Source of the DNA: Sporofaciens musculi
GTDB lineage: Bacteria; Bacillota; Clostridia; Lachnospirales; Lachnospiraceae
Reading direction: 5' to 3'
Length of the DNA stretch: 64,000 bases
NCBI RefSeq assembly: GCF_009830285.1
Contig: NZ_WUQX01000001.1
Location: forward strand, 5,332,501-5,396,500
Within the stretch, counting starts at the first letter, position 1, and each line of letters opens with the position of its first letter. The position numbers were made by a program, and so were the translations under genes. A model generated the notes under the pieces. The model saw only the letters and a list, made by a program, of their open reading frames with translations. It did not search any database and was not told the DNA's origin. Positions 17,025-26,203 of this stretch are shown here, piece by piece.

Positions 17025-17252
17025 CTAAAATTCTTTTGTTAGTTCAGTAACGCCATATTGCTCTTTGAAAGCCTCTAAATCCTTTTCATTCCTGATTAAC
17101 ATTATATCGGTAAATTTACCGGTGTGCAGGTCTTTAAAGCCTGCCACCTGCTCTCCGGTGCAAATGCTGCACCGGAGGACAGGCTTCTGAATATTCGGGT
17201 CATACTTTTCTGTTACAGGATTGATTTTAGTTTTTCTGAATAAATGAAACAT
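17025..17252 (-). CDS. Small conserved protein with CxxC, function unknown
   Basis: A 75-residue protein, MFHLFRKTKINPVTEKYD..., with a CSICTGEQVAGF segment carrying a CxxC pair that could bind metal or take part in redox chemistry. It overlaps the 3' end of the glycosylase gene by 26 bp and is followed 13 bp later by msrC, so the three are translationally linked. Similar short proteins in Lachnospiraceae are sometimes labelled aspartate dehydrogenase, but nothing here resembles a dehydrogenase. The position suggests some role alongside the repair enzymes; that is speculation. Confidence 0.7.
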   Translation of the reverse strand: MFHLFRKTKINPVTEKYDPNIQKPVLRCSICTGEQVAGFKDLHTGKFTDIMLIRNEKDLEAFKEQYGVTELTKEF

Positions 17253-18066
17253 TGCCCTTCTCCCCCTTTAACTCCCAGTAAAACACATACTGCTGCATGA
17301 CGCCCTCGTACCCCTTATACCTGTTCTTCGGGAAACCTCTCTTATAGTGCTTCTTCAAAGCCTGCAATATATGTGTATCCACAGGAAATGCTTCCAGATG
17401 ATGCAATCCAAAAAGGCAGATACAGTCCGCCACCTTCTCGCCCACTCCATACAGCTTCAAAAGCTCTGCCTTAGCCTCCTTATACGGCATATTCCTAACA
17501 GCCGCCAGGTCCATCTTACCCTCCGCAATAATCCTGGCAGTCCGAACTACATATTTACTTCGGTATCCCAGATTACACTCCTTAAGTTTATCCTCCGGAA
17601 GAAACGCCAATACCTCCGGCTGCGGAAACATATAATATCTCTCTCCACGAAAATTGACCCTCTCCTCCCCGTACTGCTCACAGATGTTCTGGATACATTT
17701 ACGGATTCTCACAATATTATTCTGCTGTGATATTAGAAATGACGCTGTCATCTCCCATAAATCCTGATACAAAATCCGTATTCCCTCTCCAAACCGGATG
17801 GCCTTCACCAGATACTCATCCTTGGGATTCGCCGTCTCCATATACGCCCCATAATCCCTCTCCAGGTCAAAATATCCCTTCCAGTATTCCTCGAATTCTT
17901 CCTCCCCGCAGGAAAACATACACTCTTTTCCACTCTGCTCAATCTCAAGATACCGCCCCGCCGCAATGACGCTGTATGTACGCGCATCCCTCTGAACCAT
18001 CCGAAAGCATTGACCCGAATCACAAATCTGCCTTATATCGAAATAATCCATTGTTTTTCTGACCAT
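17227..18066 (-). CDS. ogg: 8-oxoguanine DNA glycosylase (OGG family)
   Basis: Removes 8-oxoguanine from DNA and nicks the backbone. The 279 residues include the OGG N-terminal domain (IRQICDSGQCFRM, where QCFR is typical), the ISQQNNIVRIRKCIQ helix and a helix-hairpin-helix with GPD. The catalytic residues are clear: Lys in LYGVGEKVADCICLFGLHHLEAFPVDTHI and the Asp in VDTHI. It matches the short clostridial Ogg type closely in length. The start at 18066 has GGTAGGATAA upstream. It overlaps the next gene (75 residues) by 26 bp and probably shares a transcript with msrC. Confidence 0.92.
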   Translation of the reverse strand: MVRKTMDYFDIRQICDSGQCFRMVQRDARTYSVIAAGRYLEIEQSGKECMFSCGEEEFEEYWKGYFDLERDYGAYMETANPKDEYLVKAIRFGEGIRILYQDLWEMTASFLISQQNNIVRIRKCIQNICEQYGEERVNFRGERYYMFPQPEVLAFLPEDKLKECNLGYRSKYVVRTARIIAEGKMDLAAVRNMPYKEAKAELLKLYGVGEKVADCICLFGLHHLEAFPVDTHILQALKKHYKRGFPKNRYKGYEGVMQQYVFYWELKGEKGNVSFIQKN

Positions 18067-18094
18067 TTATCCTACCTCATATATACCTTGTCAC

Positions 18095-18802
18095 TCACAT
18101 CATTCCATCCATCTCCGCCTGAGTAATGACTTCATTCCTCACCATACTCCGAAGTACCTGCTGCGCTCTCAGAGAAACCAGCCCTTCATCCACCCCCGGC
18201 GCATACACAGAAGGCGCATTGGGCACCCCCGCCAGCACAACCGCCTCGTAATCCGTCAGCTCTGACGGTATTTTCCCAAAATATCCCGTGGAAGCTGCAT
18301 AGATTCCCTCATAGCCGCTGCCAAAGCTGGCGGTATTCACATACAATTCAAAAATCTCCTCCTTGCTGTATTCTGCCTCAATCTCCATCACGGCAAATAC
18401 CTCCGCCGCCTTGCGCTCAAGGTTCTTATCCTGAGTAAACAGCAGGTTCTTGGCAAGCTGCTGCGTAATCGTGCTGCCGCCCTCCCGAAAGGACATTGAC
18501 CTGATATCAGCCCAGAAGGCCCGACACAGTGCGATTAAATCAATCCCCTTATGCTCTCTGAATCTGTGGTCCTCCACGGAAATCACCGCATTAATATAGA
18601 AATCTGTCATCTCAGAATACTTTGTAAAATCTTCCTCTCCCCTTATCTTATCAACCCTGTCTTCAATAGAACTCAGGGAAATAGCGTCCTGATACATCTG
18701 ATATCCCTTCACTCCATAGAAAATGCCGACTGACATAGCCGCACACAGCATAAGAATCAGCAGCACGCATATTGTTTTTCTCACAGGATGTCTTTTCTTC
18801 AT
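18095..18802 (-). CDS. Monofunctional GT51 peptidoglycan glycosyltransferase
   Basis: Polymerises lipid II into glycan strands outside the membrane. About 235 residues from 18802 (MKKRHPVRKTICVLLILM), placed there by an AGGAG site; an in-frame ATG at 18856 has a poor site. After one N-terminal membrane segment comes the GT51 domain: ISVEDHRFREHKGID with the catalytic Glu (motif 1), GGSTITQQLAKNLLF (motif 2), ERKAAEVFAVMEIEAEYSKEEIFELYVNTASFG (motif 3) and AGVPNAPSVYAP. No transpeptidase domain is present. It stops soon after the GT51 fold, near the length of MtgA. Confidence 0.9.
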   Translation of the reverse strand: MKKRHPVRKTICVLLILMLCAAMSVGIFYGVKGYQMYQDAISLSSIEDRVDKIRGEEDFTKYSEMTDFYINAVISVEDHRFREHKGIDLIALCRAFWADIRSMSFREGGSTITQQLAKNLLFTQDKNLERKAAEVFAVMEIEAEYSKEEIFELYVNTASFGSGYEGIYAASTGYFGKIPSELTDYEAVVLAGVPNAPSVYAPGVDEGLVSLRAQQVLRSMVRNEVITQAEMDGMM

Positions 18803-18934
18803 TGTCCAGCCAACTCCTTTCTGCCCTTCGATTCTGCGAATCAGATATTCCTTCATTTGTTATAATTTTCGACCATATATACCTCTTTCTCAAGCCCTGG
18901 CGCATATATTTATAGAAAAGATAATATATATGGT

Positions 18935-19130
18935 TTATTTGGGGAAACGTATGGTAAAAACTGCACCGCCCTGGGGATGGTTCTTTGCACTGACCGTCCC
19001 CCCTTGTCTGACAATAATTCTTTTGCAGAGCGCAAGGCCGATTCCGTATCCTGCAGCAACGGAGCTCTTTCCACGATAAAACCGTTCAAACAGGTTTTGC
19101 AGGTCCTCCTTGGCAAAGCCCGCCCCATAT
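18935..19130 (-). pseudogene. Remnant of a sensor histidine kinase C terminus
   Basis: On the minus strand an open stretch reads KEDLQNLFERFYRGK, then AGYGIGLALCKRIIVRQGG and finally GGAVFTIRFPK before a TAA at 18935. This is the F and G2 boxes (GYGIGLAL) and the last strand of a HATPase domain. In front of it the frame degrades: the G1 box shows IYGAGF instead of DNGxGI and is preceded by a stop codon. No kinase domain, start codon or partner regulator is found nearby, so it is a leftover fragment, not a gene. Confidence 0.75.
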
Positions 19131-19208
19131 ATTCAGCTCTGATGACATTTATTATATTTCTTTCGTCACAAATATACAACCTGCTTTTTTCAGGCAATTT
19201 AATCCTAC

Positions 19209-19237
19209 TTGCTTTTTCTCCCTCCCCATGCTATACT
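19209..19237 (+). promoter_or_regulatory. Sigma-A promoter of queT
   Basis: TTGCTT, a 17-bp spacer and TATACT. Transcription would start at about 19244, right before the structured leader. Confidence 0.6.
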
Positions 19238-19244
19238 ACTCGTT

Positions 19245-19340
19245 GCAAAGTCTGTCTAAAACCAAGGTCTATAGGACTTTGCTATCCGCTAAGGCGCGTG
19301 TGTTCGAGACCTTCCACACGTAAAACAAAACTAAAGGAGA
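19245..19340 (+). promoter_or_regulatory. Structured leader of queT, candidate preQ1-type riboswitch
   Basis: The leader folds into two clear hairpins. The first pairs GCAAAGTC (19245-19252) with GACTTTGC (19275-19282), the second CGTGTG (19297-19302) with CACACG (19315-19320). The loop of the first contains GGTCT (19266-19270) and that of the second AGACC (19307-19311), exact complements, so a loop-loop interaction is possible. The ribosome site AAAGGAG follows at 19333. Genes for QueT-type transporters are often under preQ1 riboswitches. The sequence does not match preQ1-I or preQ1-II as I remember them; preQ1-III or a new class is possible. Confidence 0.55.
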
Positions 19341-19347
19341 AGAAACA

Positions 19348-19842
19348 ATGAAAAAATCAAACACAGCTTTTCTAAGCCAGGCAGCCATGATTGCTGCCGT
19401 CTACGTGGTGCTCACCTATGTATTCGCACCATTTTCCTTCGGAGAGATTCAGGTAAGAATAGCCGAGGCTCTTACCATCCTCCCACTGTTTACCCCCGCC
19501 GCCATCCCCGGCTTGTTCATCGGGTGTCTGCTGGGCAATATTTTAGGGGGTGCAATCCTTCCAGACATTATCTTTGGAAGCATCGCAACCTTAATTGGAG
19601 CATTCGGTACATATATGCTGCGCAATAACCTTCCCCTACTGGCGCCCCTGCCTCCAATCCTGGCAAATACAATCGTGGTGCCCTTGGTACTGCGCTTTGG
19701 CTACAGCGTTAATCTTCCCATACCGTTCATGATGCTGACGGTAGGCATTGGAGAGATTCTTTCCTGCGGCGTACTTGGAATCATACTATATGCGGCTCTG
19801 CGAAGATATAAAAATATCATCTTCGTTCCAGCCCAGAGATAA
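19348..19842 (+). CDS. queT: QueT-family transporter (queuosine precursor S component)
   Basis: Integral membrane protein of 164 residues with five to six membrane segments, substrate-binding component of an ECF-type transporter for queuosine precursors such as preQ1 or queuine. The family's conserved stretch is visible: YVFAPFSFGEIQVRIAEALTILPLFTPAAIPGLFIGCLLGN. The ATPase and T components are elsewhere, as is usual for group II ECF systems. A structured leader precedes it and a strong hairpin follows directly after the stop. Start with AAAGGAGAAGAAACA. Confidence 0.9.
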   Translation: MKKSNTAFLSQAAMIAAVYVVLTYVFAPFSFGEIQVRIAEALTILPLFTPAAIPGLFIGCLLGNILGGAILPDIIFGSIATLIGAFGTYMLRNNLPLLAPLPPILANTIVVPLVLRFGYSVNLPIPFMMLTVGIGEILSCGVLGIILYAALRRYKNIIFVPAQR

Positions 19843-19843
19843 T

Positions 19844-19889
19844 AAGAAACTGTCTGAAAATGAAATTTGTCATTTTCAGGCAGTTTCTT
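19844..19889. terminator. Bidirectional terminator between queT and the 813-residue protein gene
   Basis: A 20-bp stem with one G/T mismatch (arms 19844-19863 and 19870-19889), with A and T tracts at both ends. Confidence 0.8.
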
Positions 19890-22331
19890 TTATCCTATAT
19901 ATGTGTTTCCGCTTCCCGACGTCATCTGATCCACCTCTCCAATCGGGGCAGCTCTGCGTTCCCCGCTGTCTGCATCAATATAAACCACGCTGCCTTCTGT
20001 ATATCCTACCAGAATGACCGCCCGCTCTGCATCTAACATCCCAATCACTGGATTATCTCTGTCAATCAAATACAGAAGCATCTCCACCGAACAGCCTGAC
20101 ATGTCTAAGATTCTGCCATCGTTCATCTCCTTCAGAATATCCACCGGCGCCTGCCTTTGTCTAAGCCGCTCCCCAATATTCTGTATCACCTCATCCTTTC
20201 CGGCAATGAAATGCTGCTTGCTTCGATTCCCCTGTTCCCAGACATAGGACTGATTGGAGTCCACCACACATCCACTATATGGCTCAGCCGCTCGGATTGC
20301 CTCGCCTGCACGGTCGTAAACGCCCTGCAGCTCTCCATAACCATATACAAAAAATTTCCCCCCATAGCTGATATCATCAAAATTAATGTCGCCTGTATCC
20401 TCCGTCAAAATCTGCTTAGGCTTCAATACCTTTGGTTCACGGTCTGAAATCCCGTCATTATAAACCAATCTCATCTGCGTCTCTTTCAGCTCAGTGGTAT
20501 AACTCTTAAGGTCGATATTGCTGGCCTCTTTTTCTCGGTTATTCGTAATATAATCGGCAGTCGTGCTTGTATACGTCTCCCCTGACTTCGTCGCCCGATT
20601 CAGTGTAATCATATTCACGTCAAATGTGGTATCCAGCACATAAATTCCGTCCACCTGATAGGTTTTCACAATCTCTTCCTTGCCGTTCTGTATCTCAATC
20701 TTATACATGGGAACCGCCACCTCGCCAGATACAGTTCTCCCTGTATCTGCCGTCTTTGCCACCCCATATACAAAATCATTCTTAACAAATCCAAGGGGGC
20801 GTACGCACTCATCCCCTGCACTCTCTGCCTTCCTTGCCTTTCCGGTTTCAAGATTCATCACAGTAACCTTAGTGGCCTCATTCAGCTTTTCTCCTTCCTG
20901 CCACGCAACTAAATGGCCGTCCTCTGACACCACATACTGTTCATCCATAAGCCCCTCCACCAGAGTATTGCTCTTGTTCTTTGTCAAATCGAATTCATAT
21001 AACGTACCTTCCAGCATAACATACAGATTATTCTGCTTCATACTGTAATAGACCATGCTGCTCAGCTCATTGATTGCGAACCCATAAGACTTATTACTGG
21101 AGATAAACGCCTTCTCCTCCACAGAATTCTTTTTGGCGCTGTATTCATAAATAGCAACCCCTACCTCGCCTTCATGGGAGCCGCGGCTCATATATCCGCT
21201 CACAGCAAACATGGTAAAGCCTGCCCCGTCGGTTCCAAGAAGTTTAATCTCATGGTGGGGAATCATGTTGCGCACATCACTGTTCTCCACATCGGTAAAA
21301 CTAAATACCAGTGAAATCTCATCCGTATCCTTGCTGTAGTTCCACAGTTCATTTGCCACTACGAAAGAAACTTCACTCCCATTTTCATTGACCAGATAGG
21401 GAACATCCGGCGGCACAATTCCAAGCACAATGCCATTTTCATTGAGCATCTTCTTTGTCACGTCAAAAATCTGCTCCATCGTCCGGTCATAATCCAAAAG
21501 ATACGTGGTCTGGCTTCCCGTCACATGCCTGACTCGAAAAAACTCCTCCACATGGTACACATCCGACTCATTCTCCTCCCCCTTACATCGGACGCGATAC
21601 TCCAAACGCACAGAAATTGAGTCCCCGTTCATCTCTGTAATATCCCAGCGTTCCCCCATCTCCACCATTGGCTCTAACTCTCCCCAGGAAACATGATCAT
21701 AATCCGAATGAATCGTCACATGCTGAAACGTGGTATTATTGGCGCTTTCGTTAGGCTCAATGGCAGCTCCGACGCCGGCTCCCTCCACCTTATTCATTGC
21801 ATTCTCATGGAAACCGCGGATATAGTCCAGGCTCTCCGCCACACCCAGATCCGCTCCGTCTGCAATTCTGGTGTAGAAATAGACGTCATTTTCACCGCCG
21901 ATATTCAGCACAATCTCAAGTACATGCTCTCTGCCTGCTGTTACTGCATCGCTAAGCTCTACTGTAAAGCTGTCGCCGTTTCGGCTAAGCTCTCCCTCCC
22001 CCATCTTCTCTTTTCCGTCCAGCGTGTAAATCGTATAGCTGGCTTTTTTAATCTGGTTCTCGTAAGGCTGAATGGTGCCTTCCACCATTCGGGCATTCGC
22101 AGGCGTAATGGTATCCCGCATGGCGGTAATATCCATTGCCCGCGCAAAACCGCTCAGCGTGTTTAACACATATCCGTTATAAGAAAATGAAATCTGCGGA
22201 TAGGTAGCTGAGCCCATATCCGCCGTCATATTGTCGTTCCCTTTATTCGTATAATAGCTGAAGCCAATGACCGCAGCGATAAATATCAGGACCAGAATTG
22301 CCGTATCCCTTAGTTTCTTTATCCAATTCAT
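19890..22331 (-). CDS. Large membrane-anchored protein with degenerate C39-like domain
   Basis: An 813-residue protein with an N-terminal membrane anchor (residues 9-26) and a large extracytoplasmic part. Residues 40-330 look like a beta-rich adhesin-type region. Residues 340-650 have short repeated strands suggestive of a beta-propeller (SYGFAINELSSMVYYSMKQ, YVVSEDGHLVAWQ). The last 120 residues resemble a C39-like papain fold: SGCSVEMLLYLIDRDNPVIGML, then ERAVILVGYTEGSVVYIDADSG. The Cys is present, but the His expected before AVILVGY is Arg, so peptidase activity is doubtful. It is followed by a methyltransferase gene 15 bp upstream in the transcript. Such proteins recur in Lachnospiraceae; function unknown. 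Confidence 0.7.
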   Translation of the reverse strand: MNWIKKLRDTAILVLIFIAAVIGFSYYTNKGNDNMTADMGSATYPQISFSYNGYVLNTLSGFARAMDITAMRDTITPANARMVEGTIQPYENQIKKASYTIYTLDGKEKMGEGELSRNGDSFTVELSDAVTAGREHVLEIVLNIGGENDVYFYTRIADGADLGVAESLDYIRGFHENAMNKVEGAGVGAAIEPNESANNTTFQHVTIHSDYDHVSWGELEPMVEMGERWDITEMNGDSISVRLEYRVRCKGEENESDVYHVEEFFRVRHVTGSQTTYLLDYDRTMEQIFDVTKKMLNENGIVLGIVPPDVPYLVNENGSEVSFVVANELWNYSKDTDEISLVFSFTDVENSDVRNMIPHHEIKLLGTDGAGFTMFAVSGYMSRGSHEGEVGVAIYEYSAKKNSVEEKAFISSNKSYGFAINELSSMVYYSMKQNNLYVMLEGTLYEFDLTKNKSNTLVEGLMDEQYVVSEDGHLVAWQEGEKLNEATKVTVMNLETGKARKAESAGDECVRPLGFVKNDFVYGVAKTADTGRTVSGEVAVPMYKIEIQNGKEEIVKTYQVDGIYVLDTTFDVNMITLNRATKSGETYTSTTADYITNNREKEASNIDLKSYTTELKETQMRLVYNDGISDREPKVLKPKQILTEDTGDINFDDISYGGKFFVYGYGELQGVYDRAGEAIRAAEPYSGCVVDSNQSYVWEQGNRSKQHFIAGKDEVIQNIGERLRQRQAPVDILKEMNDGRILDMSGCSVEMLLYLIDRDNPVIGMLDAERAVILVGYTEGSVVYIDADSGERRAAPIGEVDQMTSGSGNTYIG

Positions 22332-22346
22332 CTATGACTCCCCTTC

Positions 22347-23483
22347 TTATTCTAACAGACGTCCAAGGGTGGGTGACACATGCAGGAACTCCTCGCACTT
22401 TTTAACCGCCTTCTGGTTCTCCCCCTTTTTGCCGTTTTTGACCCCGCGGATTAAAATATTCTTAGGCGTATGTTCCATATCGATAAACTCCAAAATCTGT
22501 GTATCGTACCCCGCACACTCCAGATACTCCGCCCTCAGTCCATCCGTCACAAGCGCCGCCATTCTCTCCTTAAGCAGCCCGTATTTCAAAATAGGCTTTA
22601 GAATATCATTTTCAATCTGCCCGTTTAACTCATGCTGGCAGCAGGGCACAGATAAAATCACCTTTGCCCCCCACCCAACAGCCTTAGCCAACGCATAATC
22701 CGTCGCCGTGTCACAGGCATGAAGGGTGACTACCATATCCGCATGGTCAGCCCCCGTGTAGCCTGCAATATCTCCCTCCAAAAAGGTCAGCTTCTCATAG
22801 CCATACTTCCTGCCAAGCTCGCTGCAATGTCGGATGACCTCCTTCTTTAAATCCAGGCCGATAATCCTGATGTTATACCCTTTACACTCATGTAAATAAT
22901 AATACATTGCAAAAGTGAGATAGGATTTGCCGCACCCAAAATCTATAATGGTCACCTCTCGGCTCCAATCAAGCTCTGGTAAAATATCTTCGATAAACTC
23001 CAGAAAGCGATTAATCTGTCGAAATTTGTCGAATCTGGATTTTACAACCTTTCCCTCCTCGGTCATCACCCCCAGATCTAACAGAAACGGAACAGGTACG
23101 CCTTCCTCAAGGATATAATGCTTCTTCCGGTTGTGGCTTAAGTCAATCTCCTTTCTCTCGCATGCTAAAGCCTTCTTCTTTATCGTCACCTTACCCTTTT
23201 TGCTCACCAGAACGGTATACAGATGCCTCCTTGTCTCTATCTGCATCTGCCGCATATTCTCCATGGCTTTTTGAAGAAGCCGACACGCCTCCTCTGGTTC
23301 TACGTTCCTGTGAAATGCCTGGTGATTACGAAATGTCTCAATCTGGAATAATAATTTTTCCTTCTGAAGCAGGGGCCGCACCTTGATTTTCTCTGCCGCC
23401 TCTTTCTGCCGCGGGTTACTTAACACAGCAGAGCGAAGCTCTATATTCAAATTATCCTGTAGTAATTCTTTTAATTTATCCAT
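22347..23483 (-). CDS. SAM-dependent methyltransferase (Methyltransf_32-like)
   Basis: A class I methyltransferase of 378 residues from 23483 (MDKLKELLQDNLNIELRSAVL). After an N-terminal domain of about 150 residues the SAM site appears as IIDFGCGKSYLTFAMYYYL, followed by GLDLKKEVI, then VTLHACDTATDYALA and SVPCCQHEL. The HACD and PCC blocks are typical of the METTL25/PF13679 type, whose bacterial members probably modify RNA; the substrate here is unknown. It is the first gene of a two-gene unit with the large anchored protein. Earlier in-frame start (23522) adds residues with no ribosome site. Confidence 0.82.
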   Translation of the reverse strand: MDKLKELLQDNLNIELRSAVLSNPRQKEAAEKIKVRPLLQKEKLLFQIETFRNHQAFHRNVEPEEACRLLQKAMENMRQMQIETRRHLYTVLVSKKGKVTIKKKALACERKEIDLSHNRKKHYILEEGVPVPFLLDLGVMTEEGKVVKSRFDKFRQINRFLEFIEDILPELDWSREVTIIDFGCGKSYLTFAMYYYLHECKGYNIRIIGLDLKKEVIRHCSELGRKYGYEKLTFLEGDIAGYTGADHADMVVTLHACDTATDYALAKAVGWGAKVILSVPCCQHELNGQIENDILKPILKYGLLKERMAALVTDGLRAEYLECAGYDTQILEFIDMEHTPKNILIRGVKNGKKGENQKAVKKCEEFLHVSPTLGRLLE

Positions 23484-23564
23484 AGTATTTACTATTGTAA
23501 TGTTTTTTCCCCATAAACGCAAGTAGAGACATCAGTATTTTCTTATATATACTCCCTGAAAACA

Positions 23565-23598
23565 AATCAAAGCACAGAGAACTCCATGTGCTTTGATT
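23565..23598 (-). terminator. Terminator of the two-component operon
   Basis: A perfect 12-bp stem (AATCAAAGCACA with TGTGCTTTGATT) and a T-rich tail on the minus strand, 8 bp past the histidine kinase stop. Confidence 0.8.
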
Positions 23599-23605
23599 CC
23601 ATATA

Positions 23606-26191
23606 CTAGATATTAACTTTTGGGAAAGTAATCGTAACACGGAACAAATCACCGTCCAGGTACAATTCAAAATTCCCTCCCTGCATCTGGGTAAGCGTCT
23701 TGGCAATCGACAGCCCAAGGCCGCTGCCCTCCGTTCCTCTTGAGATATCCCCCCGTATGAACCGCTCAGTCAGTTCATCCGCCGAAATATTAAGAGGCTG
23801 GTCAGAAACATTTTTCAGGCTGAAAACAGCCGCATCCCCAATGGTGTAGAGGTCTGCATATACCCTGGTCCCCTTCATAGCGTATTTGGCGGCATTATTA
23901 TAGATATTTGCCAGAACCCGCCAAAGCCTTCTTCCATCGGCACGTATGATAACCTCATGCTCTGGAAGCGACATCACCTCCGTAAGCTCATTCGCCGTAA
24001 ACTTCTCCTCGAATTCTCCGCTGGTCTGCTGGATGATTTCTACCAGATTAATATTCATATATTCCAGCGTAATATTTCCTGAACTTACCTTCGATGCCTC
24101 TACTACATCCTCCGTAAGCGTTTTGAGACGCTGAGATTTCTCATCCAGAATATCCAGATACCGCAGAATCTTGGGATCGTCAAATTTCTCTTGCTTTAAA
24201 AGATTCACATAGTTAATAATCGACGTCAGCGGAGTCTTAATATCATGGGAAACATTCGTTATCAAATCTGTCTTAAGGCGCTCGCTCTTAATACTCTCCT
24301 CCAGCGCCGCATCCAGCCCCTGACCGATCGAATTAATCTTCTCGGCAATATTTTTCTGCTCATCTCCCAAGCCTTCAAGAGGAATCTTATAGTCTACCTC
24401 GCCGCCTGCGATTCTGTCAACTCCAATATCAATCTTCTGCCGGCCGCTCGCCTGCCTGACCATGTAAATAAATACAACCAGTTCACCTGCCAGCATCAAA
24501 AACATTGCATATCTATTACTGTTGCTAAGAACGGCGATCCAATGAACAAATACAAACATAGCAAATATGGCAACGGCTTTCCAGACCGCGTGAATATTTG
24601 CAAAGGCCCGCCTTGTAAAACAGATCATACTCCTTAACAGGCTGTCCTTCCACAGACTCTTAGCCTTAATTCTCCTAACAAGACTCAAGTACCCCATCAA
24701 AAACATTGCGCAGGTGTATGCCGCAAGCATGCCTCCTGCTGCCAATGTGCCTGAGGCAGAAGTATATCCATAATCCGTCTCGTAATACGTGAGCTGAGAT
24801 ATAGAGCGGGAGGCTACTGCCAATAGCGAACCACTTCCATATATTATAACTATAACGGGTACTGCCCACGCCAGAACCACGGCTGCCGCCGCCAGCTCTG
24901 TCTTCCATCTGTCAAACCAGTTAAGCTTTGCCTCTGCTGCCGCTGTAAGCCATATCAGTATCCCCACAAACAGAAGCGCTGACGATATTCCAAGAATCAG
25001 CACACCTCTGACAAAAGGACTGTATTTTTCAAATTCGTGCGCCTCAGAATGTAGCCCATCCTTAATTGGATAATCGGTATCCACACTTATGGCATAGATA
25101 AATCCCGTCTCTTTTGCACCAACATACTTAATGCTATCTCTCCATAGCGATGCCTTTATTCCTTCAATATTTGACTCAAAATCCTTAAGCTCAGGCTCTA
25201 TGATTGCATATTTTCCTGCCTTGCGAAGCTTTTCCAGATTCTCCCTTAATTTCCCATAATCCCGAAATTCATTTCGGTTCGTATACACACGCCCGTTCTC
25301 TGTATCCACATATAGATAGGTAAGATTCGTATCCCCTTCCTTATATCCGTTTTCCATCCATACATATGAGCTATATGCGTCTCTTAAACTGTAAATCGTA
25401 TTGTTCAGCATCGCGTAGGCGTTGTTCAGCCGGCCGTTCCACTCAGGATTATCATTTGCCACCTGCATAATACTTTCCGCATCAATCGGCTTATACTTCT
25501 CCTCCATCCATCCGCCGTCATAACTCCAGCAGTCAATATAGACAATCTTCCCTTCAATATCCTGAAGCCCTTTGAAGGCAGTCTCGGAATTATTCGTGAA
25601 ATTGCCAGCCCGCAGTTCGGCAAGAATGTCATCCTCCGATATTCCTGAATCATCATTGGCAATCACGAACCGAAGTTCACCAGTATTAATCAGCTTCTTA
25701 AATTCACTGTAATAGTAATAATGAAAGGTTTTATCAGGCCGCCTGCAAACAATAATCTTATCCTCCAGCCCGCCCTCGTCAGTATAGAGGTCATTGCCGA
25801 CAAAATCCCTGTTTTCCCCCCATGCGATCAGGTCGCCCAGTGTATAGGCAAGCCCGTGAACATTTTCATTGGGAAATCTTATCTCCTCCCCGTATGTCTG
25901 AGCGTACTCCTGAATGTCTATAATCTTCTGGGGATTGTACGCGCCGTCCGACTCGAACAACTCCTGCACCCTTATGCCGTTCATAATCTCACAGTTTAAG
26001 TCCATAAGCCGATTCTTGAAAATATCCGTATCTTCATATTCCTTCGCCCCGCTGCCCGAAAACACCTCGCTCACAAGCGTCGGATAAGACATTGCCCACA
26101 GAATGCTTACCGCAGCAGCCACCACCAACACATGCTCCAGTATGATTAACAGCCCCTTCGTAAGCCTTGACCTGTACCATCGTTGCTTCAT
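23606..26191 (-). CDS. Sensor histidine kinase
   Basis: Membrane sensor kinase of 861 residues. One N-terminal membrane segment (13-35) is followed by an extracytoplasmic domain of about 350 residues. A cluster of membrane helices from about 395 to 585 comes next, then a HAMP-like linker. The HisKA motif NVSHDIKTPLTSI holds the phospho-acceptor His at 649. The HATPase domain shows the N box NIYNNAAKYA and the G2 box GSGLGLSIAKTL; the G1 box is weak, with LKNVSDQPLNI in place of DNGxGI, which is common in this family. It is 12 bp after its response regulator. The input signal is unknown. Length is well above the usual 400-500. Confidence 0.92.
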   Translation of the reverse strand: MKQRWYRSRLTKGLLIILEHVLVVAAAVSILWAMSYPTLVSEVFSGSGAKEYEDTDIFKNRLMDLNCEIMNGIRVQELFESDGAYNPQKIIDIQEYAQTYGEEIRFPNENVHGLAYTLGDLIAWGENRDFVGNDLYTDEGGLEDKIIVCRRPDKTFHYYYYSEFKKLINTGELRFVIANDDSGISEDDILAELRAGNFTNNSETAFKGLQDIEGKIVYIDCWSYDGGWMEEKYKPIDAESIMQVANDNPEWNGRLNNAYAMLNNTIYSLRDAYSSYVWMENGYKEGDTNLTYLYVDTENGRVYTNRNEFRDYGKLRENLEKLRKAGKYAIIEPELKDFESNIEGIKASLWRDSIKYVGAKETGFIYAISVDTDYPIKDGLHSEAHEFEKYSPFVRGVLILGISSALLFVGILIWLTAAAEAKLNWFDRWKTELAAAAVVLAWAVPVIVIIYGSGSLLAVASRSISQLTYYETDYGYTSASGTLAAGGMLAAYTCAMFLMGYLSLVRRIKAKSLWKDSLLRSMICFTRRAFANIHAVWKAVAIFAMFVFVHWIAVLSNSNRYAMFLMLAGELVVFIYMVRQASGRQKIDIGVDRIAGGEVDYKIPLEGLGDEQKNIAEKINSIGQGLDAALEESIKSERLKTDLITNVSHDIKTPLTSIINYVNLLKQEKFDDPKILRYLDILDEKSQRLKTLTEDVVEASKVSSGNITLEYMNINLVEIIQQTSGEFEEKFTANELTEVMSLPEHEVIIRADGRRLWRVLANIYNNAAKYAMKGTRVYADLYTIGDAAVFSLKNVSDQPLNISADELTERFIRGDISRGTEGSGLGLSIAKTLTQMQGGNFELYLDGDLFRVTITFPKVNI

Positions 26192-26203
26192 ACAAACTCC
26201 CTT

